Part shown: positions 44,565 to 52,888 of the stretch, in pieces
How positions within the stretch are numbered: the first letter of the stretch is position 1
Layout of the letters: each line of letters begins with the position of its first letter
From: an uncultured Euryhalocaulis sp.
GTDB lineage: Bacteria > Pseudomonadota > Alphaproteobacteria > Caulobacterales > Maricaulaceae
Length of the DNA: 64,000 bases
Reading direction: 5' to 3'
Assembly (NCBI GenBank): GCA_913055605.1
Contig: CAJXKJ010000003.1
Coordinates: 62,001-126,000, forward strand
The notes under the pieces: generated by a model
Seen by the model: the letters and a program-made list of their open reading frames with translations, nothing else
Told to the model about the DNA's origin: nothing
The model's database searches: none
Translations under genes and position numbers: made by a program

Positions 44565-46783
44565 CAGTCGCCATCCCCGGCGGCGAGCCGCTTGAACTCC
44601 AGATAGTCGCGGATGCGGCAGGCCGGCTTCCAGAACGGGCCGTTGAAGAACCGGATGCGCACGTCCGCCTCTCCCTCGAAATACAGGCCTGTCTCGGCTG
44701 CGTTCAGGCGCACCAGGCGGGCGTTGGCCTGGCGTCCGCCGTGCACCGTCCAGCAATGGCTGTATTCGAAGGGCAGGGCCAGCAGGGAGGCGCCGTCGCT
44801 CGCCGCCTGAACGTCATAGCCGCCGCGCTCCATGGTCAGGGCGACCCCGGAGGCGGGCGTAAGGTCCGCGTCCGCGACCGTTTCGGCGTCGTCCGCGAAC
44901 AGGACGGCCGTCGTGCGCGGATCGAAATCCGGGCCGGCGAGCAGGCCCGTCGCCCCGGCGAAGCTGTCGGCGGTCACAATGCGCGTGGGCGCGTACTGGC
45001 CCAGATTGACGTCCGGAACCGCATACAGGCGCAGGATGTCGTCCTCTCCGGTGTCCTCTTCCATCACGAATTCGAACGGCGCCGGCAGCGGGGCGTCGGA
45101 GAGCACATAGGCGACGCCCAGCATGGCGAGCGTGCGCGCCTCCGGATCGCGCAGCACGATCACGTTGCGCTGCTGGCGGTCGCCTTCGCGCCCGACAAGG
45201 TCGACGACCAGCCGGTAATAGGCCGGCGACATCGTCTGGCTGTATTCCCACAGGGTGGGGATGGCGTGCCACCAGAGCCCCATCCAGAAATAATCGTTGC
45301 TGCGGCGCGTGATGTGGGCGTTGATCGGGCCGGCCAGCTGGCCCCATCCGACCGGGTCTTCCTGTTCGGCGAGCACCAGGGAAAACACCCGGCCCCGGAA
45401 CGGCGCGCCCGGCGCGATGGCGATCTCCTCCCGCAGGCGCGCCACCGAGGGATGCAGCGTCGGCGGCACGAGGTGTCCGCCCACGCGCACCGGATTGTCC
45501 GCGACATGGGCGAGGGCGAAGCCGCCGGCCATGACAGGGATAGCCCCCAGCGCGATGGCGGCGTTGCGCAGAATACGGTCCGGCAGGACGCCCAGCCGCC
45601 GGGCGACAACCGCGGGCGTGGAGAAGAGATAGGCGGCGTAAAGCCCGTAAATGGGCCAGCACAAGGACTCGAAATAGGAGGGCGAGGGGCCGCGCCAGAA
45701 ATCGTATTTCAGCGTGAGCCAGCCGAACACGCCGATCAGCGTCGCCAGCAGCAGGCCCATCGCGACGGTGAACCAGCGAAACCGGCGTGGGCCGAGGATG
45801 ATCGCCGCAATCGCGCCGGCGCCGGCGCACAGCACAAGGTCGTGCCCGTACGGCGCCTGGAACCAGATCGAAATGAAGCTGACCGTCGTCCTGTCGTTTT
45901 CCAGCTCCGCGGCGAAAAAGGCCGGCACGGTGTAGACGAACAGGCCCGCGACGAAGGCCGCAAGACCGCAGAGAACCAGAACCGCGCCCGGCCCGGCGAG
46001 GCCCGCGGCCTTGATCAGCCGCTCGCGCCCGCTTTCGGCGCCGGCGATCAGGCCGATTGCGCCGGCCGCGATAATCGGCGCGGCGAGGATGGTGACCGCC
46101 GGCGTGGACAGGGAAATCTGCGCAAGCAGAAGCGTCACCACGGCGCCGCACAGCCAGTCCCGCCGCGTAACGCCCAGCAGCCTGGGGCCCGTCTCGACCC
46201 GGCCCATGAAACCGAGCGCCGAAATGATCAGGATCGTCGCGGCGCTGATCGTCCCGACATGGGGAACGAAGACATAGAGCTGGCCGATCAGCGGCAGGCC
46301 GAAATAGGGGACGACCAGAAGCGGCGTGATCCAGGCGCCGCCATAGGCCGTGAAGCCGTTCAGGCGCAGCATGCGGGCCAGAACGAGCGTCGCCAGGAAC
46401 ACTTCCAGCGCCGAGACCATCATGGCCGTCACATGGAACGCCGGCCGGGTCGCGGCGTCCGCGCCGAACAACAGGCTGGGAACCAGATAGACCGGGTCCA
46501 GCCGCGTGTTCAGCGGAAAGATCAGATCGCCCAGCCCCTGGAGCGGCCCGTTGGGGAAGCCGAGGCCGAAGGGACTCCATTCGGCCTGCAGGGCGGTCAT
46601 GTGGATGGGATACTGGCCGTCGCCGCCGGCGAACAGCCAGCCGATATTGGCGCGGAGCAGGATGAAGCTGACAATGAGGAAGGCCAGGACATGGCCTGTG
46701 AAGATCGCGCCCCGGACGAGATCCGTCCGGGAGATCGCGCCGAATCTCCCCATCCATCCCCCCATCGCTGGCCCGGCGCTCAC
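44564..46783 (-). CDS. Large polytopic membrane protein, YfhO-like/GT-C candidate
   Basis: A 739-residue protein with about 12 hydrophobic spans in the first 440 residues and a soluble C-terminal half of about 280 residues. GGDGQYPIHMTALQAEWSPF and the NTRLDPVYLVPSLLFGADAA region resemble the N-terminal loop of YfhO-type membrane glycosyltransferases, and the C-terminal domain with TLAMLGVAYVLSD resembles the YfhO extracytoplasmic domain. It could add a side-branch sugar using a polyprenyl donor. GTG 46783 overlaps the APH-gene stop in a GTGA arrangement. No catalytic residue can be assigned. Confidence 0.62.
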   Translation of the reverse strand: MSAGPAMGGWMGRFGAISRTDLVRGAIFTGHVLAFLIVSFILLRANIGWLFAGGDGQYPIHMTALQAEWSPFGLGFPNGPLQGLGDLIFPLNTRLDPVYLVPSLLFGADAATRPAFHVTAMMVSALEVFLATLVLARMLRLNGFTAYGGAWITPLLVVPYFGLPLIGQLYVFVPHVGTISAATILIISALGFMGRVETGPRLLGVTRRDWLCGAVVTLLLAQISLSTPAVTILAAPIIAAGAIGLIAGAESGRERLIKAAGLAGPGAVLVLCGLAAFVAGLFVYTVPAFFAAELENDRTTVSFISIWFQAPYGHDLVLCAGAGAIAAIILGPRRFRWFTVAMGLLLATLIGVFGWLTLKYDFWRGPSPSYFESLCWPIYGLYAAYLFSTPAVVARRLGVLPDRILRNAAIALGAIPVMAGGFALAHVADNPVRVGGHLVPPTLHPSVARLREEIAIAPGAPFRGRVFSLVLAEQEDPVGWGQLAGPINAHITRRSNDYFWMGLWWHAIPTLWEYSQTMSPAYYRLVVDLVGREGDRQQRNVIVLRDPEARTLAMLGVAYVLSDAPLPAPFEFVMEEDTGEDDILRLYAVPDVNLGQYAPTRIVTADSFAGATGLLAGPDFDPRTTAVLFADDAETVADADLTPASGVALTMERGGYDVQAASDGASLLALPFEYSHCWTVHGGRQANARLVRLNAAETGLYFEGEADVRIRFFNGPFWKPACRIRDYLEFKRLAAGDGD

Positions 46784-47787
46784 GCGATCAGGCTAAGCTT
46801 TGTCTCTGCCTTCTCCAGCTGGCGGGCGCAACGTTCGTCGCGCGCGCCCTGGTTGGCGAAGGCGCGGCGGGCGTCGTCCTGGGGCAGGAAGTCGTTCAGG
46901 ATGATGCAGGTCCATTTGACGCGGTAGGCGTCCAGCAAGAGGGCGCAGCGCGCCCGCGCCGCATCGCTGAGGCCCAGCGCGCCGGCGATCCCGTCCACGA
47001 ATGCGTCCAGATGCGCCACAGGCGTCAGGATTTCGGGGCAGGAGAAGAAATCCCCCGTCAGCTTGGCCGGATCGTCGCGGCCGGCATATTCGAAATCCAG
47101 GAAGATCAGCCCGTCCTCCTCGCTCCACAACGCATTGTGGAAGCCGAAATCGGAGGGGGAGACGATCAGGTCGCTTTCCGGGAAGGGGGCGTCCGGGTCG
47201 GCGCCGCCGGCCGCCGCGATGCGCGCCTTCTGGGTTTCCCAGGCCGGCTGCAGCAGGTCCCGCACCAGCGCGGCGGCGGCGTCCGCATGCGGGGCCTCGG
47301 CGTCCAGCGTCTGCAGGCGCGCGACGCGGCGGTCGATGGCGCGGATATGGTCGCCGAGGGAGAAACAGGCCTCCGACCCCGGCGGGGCGGTCATCACCTC
47401 GCGCGGGTCGCCGTTGACCGAGGCAATGAAGGACGCGGCGTCCGCGACATGGCCGGCGGTGATCTCGTCCTGGTCCAGCTTGCGGCCGGGGACGAAGCTG
47501 TACAGCGCGATATGGTTTTCCGGCTCTGCCGCCAGCGGCTGGGGCGCGGCGCGCACCCGGCGCGCCCAGGCGCGCGTCAGGAAGCCCCATTCGGCGCCCA
47601 GCCGGTCGCGCGTGTCGCGCGGATCGTGGAAATAGCGTTTGAAGACCGCATCGTCGCCGTCTTCCAGCGTGACGCGCCAGACCTGGTTGTTCTTGCCGCC
47701 GGCCAGCCGCTCGATCGCGGCGACGTCGGCGAGGCCCGCCTGTGCGGCCAGGCGCGCGGCCTCCTGGATTTCGTCCGCCGCGCCCAC
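46780..47787 (-). CDS. APH/ChoK-type small-molecule kinase
   Basis: A 335-residue kinase of the aminoglycoside-phosphotransferase fold. AGGKNNQVWRVTLEDGDDAV is the nucleotide loop, IVSPSDFGFHNALWSEEDG is the Brenner-type catalytic loop with Asp replacing the His-x-Asp pattern by Ser-x-Ser-Asp, and LIFLDFEYAGRDDPAKLTGD carries the metal-binding Asp. Family members phosphorylate choline, methylthioribose, sugars or amino alcohols. In this operon it sits with a HAD phosphatase and a dehydrogenase, suggesting a small polyol or sugar intermediate. GTG 47787 is the start. It is not an antibiotic resistance call. Confidence 0.82.
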   Translation of the reverse strand: MGAADEIQEAARLAAQAGLADVAAIERLAGGKNNQVWRVTLEDGDDAVFKRYFHDPRDTRDRLGAEWGFLTRAWARRVRAAPQPLAAEPENHIALYSFVPGRKLDQDEITAGHVADAASFIASVNGDPREVMTAPPGSEACFSLGDHIRAIDRRVARLQTLDAEAPHADAAAALVRDLLQPAWETQKARIAAAGGADPDAPFPESDLIVSPSDFGFHNALWSEEDGLIFLDFEYAGRDDPAKLTGDFFSCPEILTPVAHLDAFVDGIAGALGLSDAARARCALLLDAYRVKWTCIILNDFLPQDDARRAFANQGARDERCARQLEKAETKLSLIA

Positions 47788-47789
47788 GC

Positions 47790-48389
47790 TCAGCCCAGCA
47801 GGGCGGCGCGGATCGAACCCCAGCCCGGATGCCGCTCGAACCGGGCCTCGTCCGGGAACAGGCCGTGCGGGTCGAACAGGATCGCCCGCGCGCCCTCAGG
47901 ATAGCCGGGATGGGACAGGATTTCGGGCAGGTCGTCGATGAAGGCGTCCACGGCCAGCGCCGTGGCGCGGGCCATTTTTTCGTCCTTGGTCTCCTCGAAG
48001 AAGATATTCTCCTCCGGGAACAGGCCGCCGCCGACAAAGCCCTGGGCGCGCAGGAAACCGCGCGCCGATTCGTGCATGTCGTATTCGGGGCCGAGCATCG
48101 GCTTCTTGGTCTTGTGGCTGACCACGAACAGGTCGTGGCCGGCGGCGCGCGCATCGCGCACGAAGTCCTTCACGCCGTCATAGGGCGACACCAGATGCAT
48201 CCCGGCACCGTAGACATAGCCCTGAAGCTCCGTGAACGCGTCCTTGCGGCCCGAATTGTTCAAATGGTCGCGCACCGCGTTCTTGTCCGTGGCGACGGAG
48301 GCGGGGATCAGCCCGCGCTCCAGCGCCGCGGCGTGGAACACGCCTTCGTAGCAGGCGATGGTGTTGTCGAAATCGACGCCGATCCGCAT
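47790..48389 (-). CDS. HAD-superfamily hydrolase
   Basis: A 199-residue protein. MRIGVDFDNTIACYEGVFHA opens with the D-x-D-N-T nucleophile motif, LFVVSHKTKKPMLGPEYDM is motif II with Ser and Lys, and VDAFIDDLPEILSHPGY is motif IV with paired Asp. A helical cap region lies between. It probably dephosphorylates a small sugar phosphate. It ends two bases before the kinase gene and follows the zinc-type dehydrogenase by 22 bases. Confidence 0.85.
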   Translation of the reverse strand: MRIGVDFDNTIACYEGVFHAAALERGLIPASVATDKNAVRDHLNNSGRKDAFTELQGYVYGAGMHLVSPYDGVKDFVRDARAAGHDLFVVSHKTKKPMLGPEYDMHESARGFLRAQGFVGGGLFPEENIFFEETKDEKMARATALAVDAFIDDLPEILSHPGYPEGARAILFDPHGLFPDEARFERHPGWGSIRAALLG

Positions 48390-48411
48390 CGCCCGCTCCG
48401 AAGTCCGTGTC

Positions 48412-49449
48412 CTAGAGGCTCATGTCGATCAGCGGGCGGCCGACCTTGCCGGAGGCAAGGTCCTGCAGCGCCTGATCGGCTTCGGCCAGCGAATACGGCT
48501 TGGACAGCAGGTCCTTGGCCGGGAAACGGCCGCTGGCGATCAGCTTGCCAAAGCGGCCATAGTCGCGGTCCGGATAGGAATCGCCGCCCCATGTGCCGAG
48601 GAAGCTCTTGCCGGCGTTGAAGACGTTCGGGCTGATTTCCAGCTTGGCGCCGTACTTGGCGTTGCCGATGACCACGGCGCGGCCACCCTGCTGGCGGGTC
48701 GAATTGGCCGCCTGCTCCATCACGGCGGGGATGCCAGTCGCCTCGACCGCCACGTCCACGCCCTGCGGCGCGATCGCCTTGATCTGCTCCACCACGTCGC
48801 CGGCGGTCGGGTCGATCACGTCGGTGGCGCCGAACTGCTTGGCAAGCTCGCGGCGGCTTTCCTTCGGGTCCACGCCGATGATCGGCACGCCGCCGGAAAA
48901 GGCCGCGGCCATCAGCGCGTTCAGGCCGATGCCGCCGGTGCCGAACACCGCCACCGCGTCGCCCGGGCGCACTTTCAGCACGTTGAACACCGCGCCCATG
49001 CCCGTCGGGGCGGCGCAGCCCAGCAGGATCGCCACGTCCATCGGCAGGCCGGCCGGGATCAGGGTCAGGCGGTTCTCGCTGACCACCGCGTGCTTCTGGA
49101 ACGTGGTGACGCCGCCGGAATTCACGGTCTTGCCGTTCCAGTCGTATTTCGCGCCGCCGGCTTCCAGGCCGTCGCCCTTGATCCAGGACAGGACGACCTT
49201 GTCGCCCGGCTTCACCTTGGTCACCGCGGAGCCGGTCTCCAGAACCGTGCCGGAGCCTTCATGGCCGAGGCAGTGGGGCAGCCACTTGTCCTCGCCCTTG
49301 TCGCCGCGCCATTCCATGACCTGCGTGCCGCAGGCGCCGGAATAGGCGATCTCCACCAGCACCTGGCCGGGGTTCAGTGCGGGGGTCTCAAGCTCGACCA
49401 GCTCAAGCGGCTTCCCCGTCTCCACCAGGATGGCGGCTTCGGTCTTCAT
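48412..49449 (-). CDS. Zinc-type medium-chain alcohol/polyol dehydrogenase
   Basis: A 345-residue MDR enzyme. GACGTQVMEWRG has catalytic Cys40, CLGHEGSGTVLETGSAV has His63 and Glu64, VAVFGTGGIGLNALMAAAFS is the Rossmann loop, and GDSYPDRDYGRFGKLIASG is a later substrate-pocket segment. The structural-zinc cysteine lobe is absent. It resembles dehydrogenases in secondary glycan operons that act on an alditol or sugar alcohol. It sits between the transketolase subunits and the HAD gene. Confidence 0.88.
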   Translation of the reverse strand: MKTEAAILVETGKPLELVELETPALNPGQVLVEIAYSGACGTQVMEWRGDKGEDKWLPHCLGHEGSGTVLETGSAVTKVKPGDKVVLSWIKGDGLEAGGAKYDWNGKTVNSGGVTTFQKHAVVSENRLTLIPAGLPMDVAILLGCAAPTGMGAVFNVLKVRPGDAVAVFGTGGIGLNALMAAAFSGGVPIIGVDPKESRRELAKQFGATDVIDPTAGDVVEQIKAIAPQGVDVAVEATGIPAVMEQAANSTRQQGGRAVVIGNAKYGAKLEISPNVFNAGKSFLGTWGGDSYPDRDYGRFGKLIASGRFPAKDLLSKPYSLAEADQALQDLASGKVGRPLIDMSL

Positions 49450-49471
49450 GTCAGTCTCCGTCTATTGATGC

Positions 49472-50401
49472 CTAGGCGCGGTCCAGGGCGGCCTTCACGC
49501 GGCCGGCGATCTGGTGGCCGGTTAGCCCAAGCTGCTCCCGGGCGTATTCCTGTTCGCCGGACTTCTTGAAGAAGGCGTCCGGCGTTCCGACGCGGATCAT
49601 CTTGCGGGCGTCGGCGCCGTTATCCACGGCCCATTCGGCCACGGCCGACCCGAACCCGCCGATCAGCGAATGTTCCTCGATCGTCACGATCTTCTGGAAG
49701 CTGTTGAAGGCGTTGGTCAGGTAGTCGGCGTCCAGCGGCTTCACGGTGTGGAAGCTGACGACCTCCGCCGACACGCCCTGCTGGGCCAGCTGCTCGGCGG
49801 CCTCGATGGCCTCGGGCAGCATGTTGCCGGTGGACAGTAGCGTGACGTCCTTGCCGCCAGAGATCACCAGCGCCTTGCCGATGACGAAATTGGACGGCAC
49901 GTCGTCGTGGATCTTCGGCTCGTTTTTCTTGCCCATCCGCAGATAGGTCGGATTGTCCTGCTGCAGGATGGCGCGCAGCGCGGCGCGCACCTCCCAGGCG
50001 TCGCCCGGGCAGATCACGTTCATGTTCGGGATCGAGCGCAGGAAGGAAATGTCCTCGCACGCATGGTGCGTGGGGCCGAGGCCGGCATAGGCCAGGCCCG
50101 CGCCGACCGACACCACGGTCGCCGGCACCTGGTGATAGGCCGCGTCGGTGCGGATCTGCTCCAGGCAGCGCGTCGTGACGAACGGGGTGATCGTATAGGT
50201 GAAGGGGCGGAAGCCGTTCATGGCCAGGCCCGCGGCCACGCCGGTCATGTTCTGCTCGGCGACGCCGCAATTATAGAAGCGGTCGTCCTGGGCGTCCTTG
50301 AACTTGTCGAACAGCTTGTTGCCGATATCGCCCGACAGAACGACGACGCGCGGGTCGGACTGGCCCAGCTTGGTGATCTCGTCCGCGAACGCGTTCCTCA
50401 T
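49472..50401 (-). CDS. Transketolase-like C-terminal (PYR + C) subunit
   Basis: A 309-residue protein with the pyrimidine-binding and C-terminal domains of transketolase. DRFYNCGVAEQNMTGVAAGL holds the ThDP-activating Glu49, GPTHHACEDISFLRSIPNMN is the expected following block, and NPTYLRMGKKNEP precedes the C-terminal domain. Its ATG overlaps the stop of the N-subunit gene by four bases. Together the two would form a split transketolase. Housekeeping transketolase is usually one chain, so this copy is probably dedicated to the operon. Confidence 0.92.
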   Translation of the reverse strand: MRNAFADEITKLGQSDPRVVVLSGDIGNKLFDKFKDAQDDRFYNCGVAEQNMTGVAAGLAMNGFRPFTYTITPFVTTRCLEQIRTDAAYHQVPATVVSVGAGLAYAGLGPTHHACEDISFLRSIPNMNVICPGDAWEVRAALRAILQQDNPTYLRMGKKNEPKIHDDVPSNFVIGKALVISGGKDVTLLSTGNMLPEAIEAAEQLAQQGVSAEVVSFHTVKPLDADYLTNAFNSFQKIVTIEEHSLIGGFGSAVAEWAVDNGADARKMIRVGTPDAFFKKSGEQEYAREQLGLTGHQIAGRVKAALDRA

Positions 50402-51237
50402 TTCAGGCCAAGCTCCTTGTGCGCCAGCTCCACCTCTTCGGCGGTCGGCGCGCGGTAATGCCAGTTATTGTCGTCTTCCATGAAGGAAACGCCCTTGCCC
50501 TTCACCGTATGGGCGATGAAGGCGACCGGCTTGCCCGATCCGTTGGGGATTTCGCTCATCAGGCTGGCCAGCTGGCCGACATCGTGACCGTCGACCTCGT
50601 GCGCGTCCCAGCCGAACGCGGCCCATTTCTCGCGCAGCGGGGACAGCTCCAGCGTTTCGTTGGAGCGGCCGGTGGCCTGCCATTTATTGTAGTCGACGAC
50701 GACGCATAGCCGGTCCAGCTTCTGGGCGGCAGCGAACATCGCGGCCTCCCACACCGAACCCTCATTGTTCTCGCCGTCCGACAGCAGGGCGAAAACGCGA
50801 TAATTCTTGCCCTGCATGCGGCCGGCCATGGCGCAGCCGATGCCGATCGGCAGGCCGTGGCCCAGCGATCCGGTCGCCGCCTCGACGCCCGGCAGCAGGT
50901 TGGCCGGCGGGTGCTCCGCCAGGCGTCCGCCGTCCTGGTTGTAGGTTTTCAGTTCCTCTTCCGGGAAATAGCCCCGGGCGGCCAGCGTGGCGTACAGCGC
51001 CATCGCCGCATGGCCCTTGGACAGGATGAAGCGGTCGCGGTCGGGGTCCTGCGGCCTGGACGGATCGACGTTCAGGACGTGCCAGTAGGCGGCGGTCAGA
51101 ACGTCCACGCAGGACAGGGAAGAACCAAGGTGCGCGGATTTGGAGGCGTGGCACATCTCGATGATGCGCCCGCGCAGCTGCGCCGCCTGATCCTTCAGCG
51201 CGCCGACATCGTATTCGAGGGCTTCAACGACGCTCAT
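50398..51237 (-). CDS. Transketolase-like N-terminal (PP) subunit
   Basis: A 279-residue ThDP diphosphate-binding subunit. MCHASKSAHLGSSLSCVDVL and RFILSKGHAAMALYATLAAR are the conserved blocks of split transketolases, TGSLGHGLPIGIGCAMA follows, and SDGENNEGSVWEAAMFAAAQ (153-172) with Asn184 is the Mg-ThDP motif. The family usually has GDGE; here the first residue is Ser. ATG 51237 is used, since the upstream frame to 51273 overlaps the SDR. Likely transfers a two-carbon ketol unit. Confidence 0.92.
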   Translation of the reverse strand: MSVVEALEYDVGALKDQAAQLRGRIIEMCHASKSAHLGSSLSCVDVLTAAYWHVLNVDPSRPQDPDRDRFILSKGHAAMALYATLAARGYFPEEELKTYNQDGGRLAEHPPANLLPGVEAATGSLGHGLPIGIGCAMAGRMQGKNYRVFALLSDGENNEGSVWEAAMFAAAQKLDRLCVVVDYNKWQATGRSNETLELSPLREKWAAFGWDAHEVDGHDVGQLASLMSEIPNGSGKPVAFIAHTVKGKGVSFMEDDNNWHYRAPTAEEVELAHKELGLK

Positions 51238-51273
51238 GTGTCCGGTCCTATCGCTTTCGGCCCCCCGCGGCAA

Positions 51274-52269
51274 TTACGGCTTGTGGACGTATGTCGCGGG
51301 AAGCTCGGGAATGGAACTCTCGAAGCGGCGGGCCCAGGCGATGCAGTCCGCCAGGCCCTCGTCGAGGGAGATTTTGTCCTGCCAGCCCAGCTCCGTACGG
51401 ATCTTGAAGCTGTCCAGCAGATAGGCCTGGTCCTTGCCGGGCCGGTCCGGGCCGACCTCGACGCATTCGTCGAAATCCTTGCCCAACTGGTCCAGAATCC
51501 GCTCTACCAGGTCGCGGATGGAAACCACGTCATAGCCGGAGATGTGATAGCACGATCCCGGCTCGCCTTTCAGGGCGACCTTCAGCGTGGCGTCGGAGAC
51601 GTCGCGCATATGGATGAACACACGCACCGACTTGCCGCCGCCGTCCAGGCGCAGCTTCGCCCCGCCGATGGCCGACAGGATGGTGCGCGGGATGATGCGG
51701 TACAGCTGCTGGCCCGGGCCATAGACATTGGCCGCGCGGGTCATCACCGCGGGCATGTCATAGGTGTCGATAAAGGTCTTCAGCGACATGTCGCCGGCCG
51801 CGCGCGACACCGCATAGGGCGTCGACGGGTTGAACGGCGCGTCCTCCCGCACCCAGCCGTCGGTGGAGCCGAAGACTTCCGGCGTCGTCACGTGGACGTA
51901 GCGGTCCAGGAAATCGAGGCCGCGCAGCAGGACGTGCAGGCGGACGGTGGAGACGACATTGGTCATCATCCAGTCGTCCGGGTGGTCCCAGGACTGGCCC
52001 ACCATGCTCTGCGCCGCGAAATTCACCACATGGGTGAATTTTTCGCGTTTCAGGAGCGCTTCCAGCGCGTCCAGATCGTGATTGATGTCGACCTTCTCGA
52101 ACCGGACCTTGCCGGGGCGGTCCTGCCATTTGTACGGCAGCATCGGGTCGGCCGGCTCCGCCGAGCGGCTGGTCGCGACCACGTCATAGCCCTGTTCGGC
52201 GAGGTAGTCGCAGAAGGTCGCGCCCGAAAAGGAATTCGAGCCGAGCACGATAAACTTGGGATCGCTCAT
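51274..52269 (-). CDS. Extended SDR, nucleotide-sugar 4,6-dehydratase/epimerase-like, atypical active site
   Basis: A 331-residue extended SDR. The nucleotide-binding loop is GSNSFSG (10-16), with Ser in place of the middle Gly. VVNFAAQSMVGQSWDHPDDW and VHVTTPEVFGSTDGW match the 4,6-dehydratase pattern, including Thr-Pro-Glu instead of Thr-Asp-Glu. The catalytic string is TPYAVSRAAGD: Tyr152 is present but position 156 is Arg where Lys is normal. NVYGPGQQLYRIIPRTI is the nucleotide-sugar block. It is in one tight cluster with a GmhA-like isomerase and another SDR, five bases from the former. The altered residues suggest a specialised reaction. Confidence 0.84.
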   Translation of the reverse strand: MSDPKFIVLGSNSFSGATFCDYLAEQGYDVVATSRSAEPADPMLPYKWQDRPGKVRFEKVDINHDLDALEALLKREKFTHVVNFAAQSMVGQSWDHPDDWMMTNVVSTVRLHVLLRGLDFLDRYVHVTTPEVFGSTDGWVREDAPFNPSTPYAVSRAAGDMSLKTFIDTYDMPAVMTRAANVYGPGQQLYRIIPRTILSAIGGAKLRLDGGGKSVRVFIHMRDVSDATLKVALKGEPGSCYHISGYDVVSIRDLVERILDQLGKDFDECVEVGPDRPGKDQAYLLDSFKIRTELGWQDKISLDEGLADCIAWARRFESSIPELPATYVHKP

Positions 52270-52273
52270 ACGC

Positions 52274-52888
52274 TCAGGCCGCCCCGGAAATCGCGGTCCG
52301 GTTCTCCCACAGCCATTGCATCAGCATGTGGCCGATGACCAGCTGCATATCCTCGGAGATCTGCATGTCGTCGATGGCGAAATGGATCGGGAAATCGGCC
52401 AGATCCTTGCACTTGCCGCCCTTGTAGCCGAGCACGGCGAAGCTTTTGACGCCCATTTCCTTGGCCGCTTCCAGCACCTTGACGATGTTCGGCGAGTTGC
52501 CGGAGCCGGAGAAGACGATCAGCACGTCGTCCTTGTTGGCCAGTTCGCGCAGCTGGATCTCGAAAATCCGGTCATAGCCCTCGTCGTTGCCGAGGCAGGT
52601 CAGGACCGCCGGATTGGCGCCCAGGGACAGGACGCGGATCGCCTTGCCCGGGTGCTTGGAGACGCCATAAATGAAGTCGTTGGCCAGATGGTTGGCGTTG
52701 CCGGCGCTGCCGCCATTGCCGCAGATGAAGACCTGGCGGCGGTTCTGCACCGCGTCGGCCATGGCGTCGGCCAGCGGCTCGACCAGAGTCCAGTCGAAAT
52801 CCTTCATCAGCACGGACATGCGCGCGACATAGTCGTTGAAATGCGCGACCGGGTCGGTCAGGCCGGAAATCTTGGTGATCTCGTTCAT
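52274..52888 (-). CDS. GmhA-like SIS-domain sugar-phosphate isomerase
   Basis: A 204-residue SIS protein. VFICGNGGSAGNANHLANDF is the phosphoheptose-isomerase phosphate loop, NPAVLTCLGNDEGYDRIFE follows, and VLIVFSGSGNSPNIVKVLEA is the second SIS loop. GmhA converts sedoheptulose 7-phosphate to D-glycero-D-manno-heptose 7-phosphate; this protein may do that or a related aldose-ketose isomerisation. ATG 52888 overlaps the upstream stop by one base (TGATG); a frame up to 52945 lies inside the neighbour. The split transketolase 1 kb downstream could provide sedoheptulose 7-phosphate. Confidence 0.86.
   Translation of the reverse strand: MNEITKISGLTDPVAHFNDYVARMSVLMKDFDWTLVEPLADAMADAVQNRRQVFICGNGGSAGNANHLANDFIYGVSKHPGKAIRVLSLGANPAVLTCLGNDEGYDRIFEIQLRELANKDDVLIVFSGSGNSPNIVKVLEAAKEMGVKSFAVLGYKGGKCKDLADFPIHFAIDDMQISEDMQLVIGHMLMQWLWENRTAISGAA

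Noticed and set aside
44741-46927. 728-residue plus-strand open frame
   Set aside because: Mirror of the YfhO-like membrane protein, very rich in Arg, Gly, Asp and Gln, no motif.
46780-47787. Aminoglycoside resistance kinase
   Set aside because: Only the fold matches; the operon context and wide substrate range of this fold make a sugar or small-alcohol kinase more likely.
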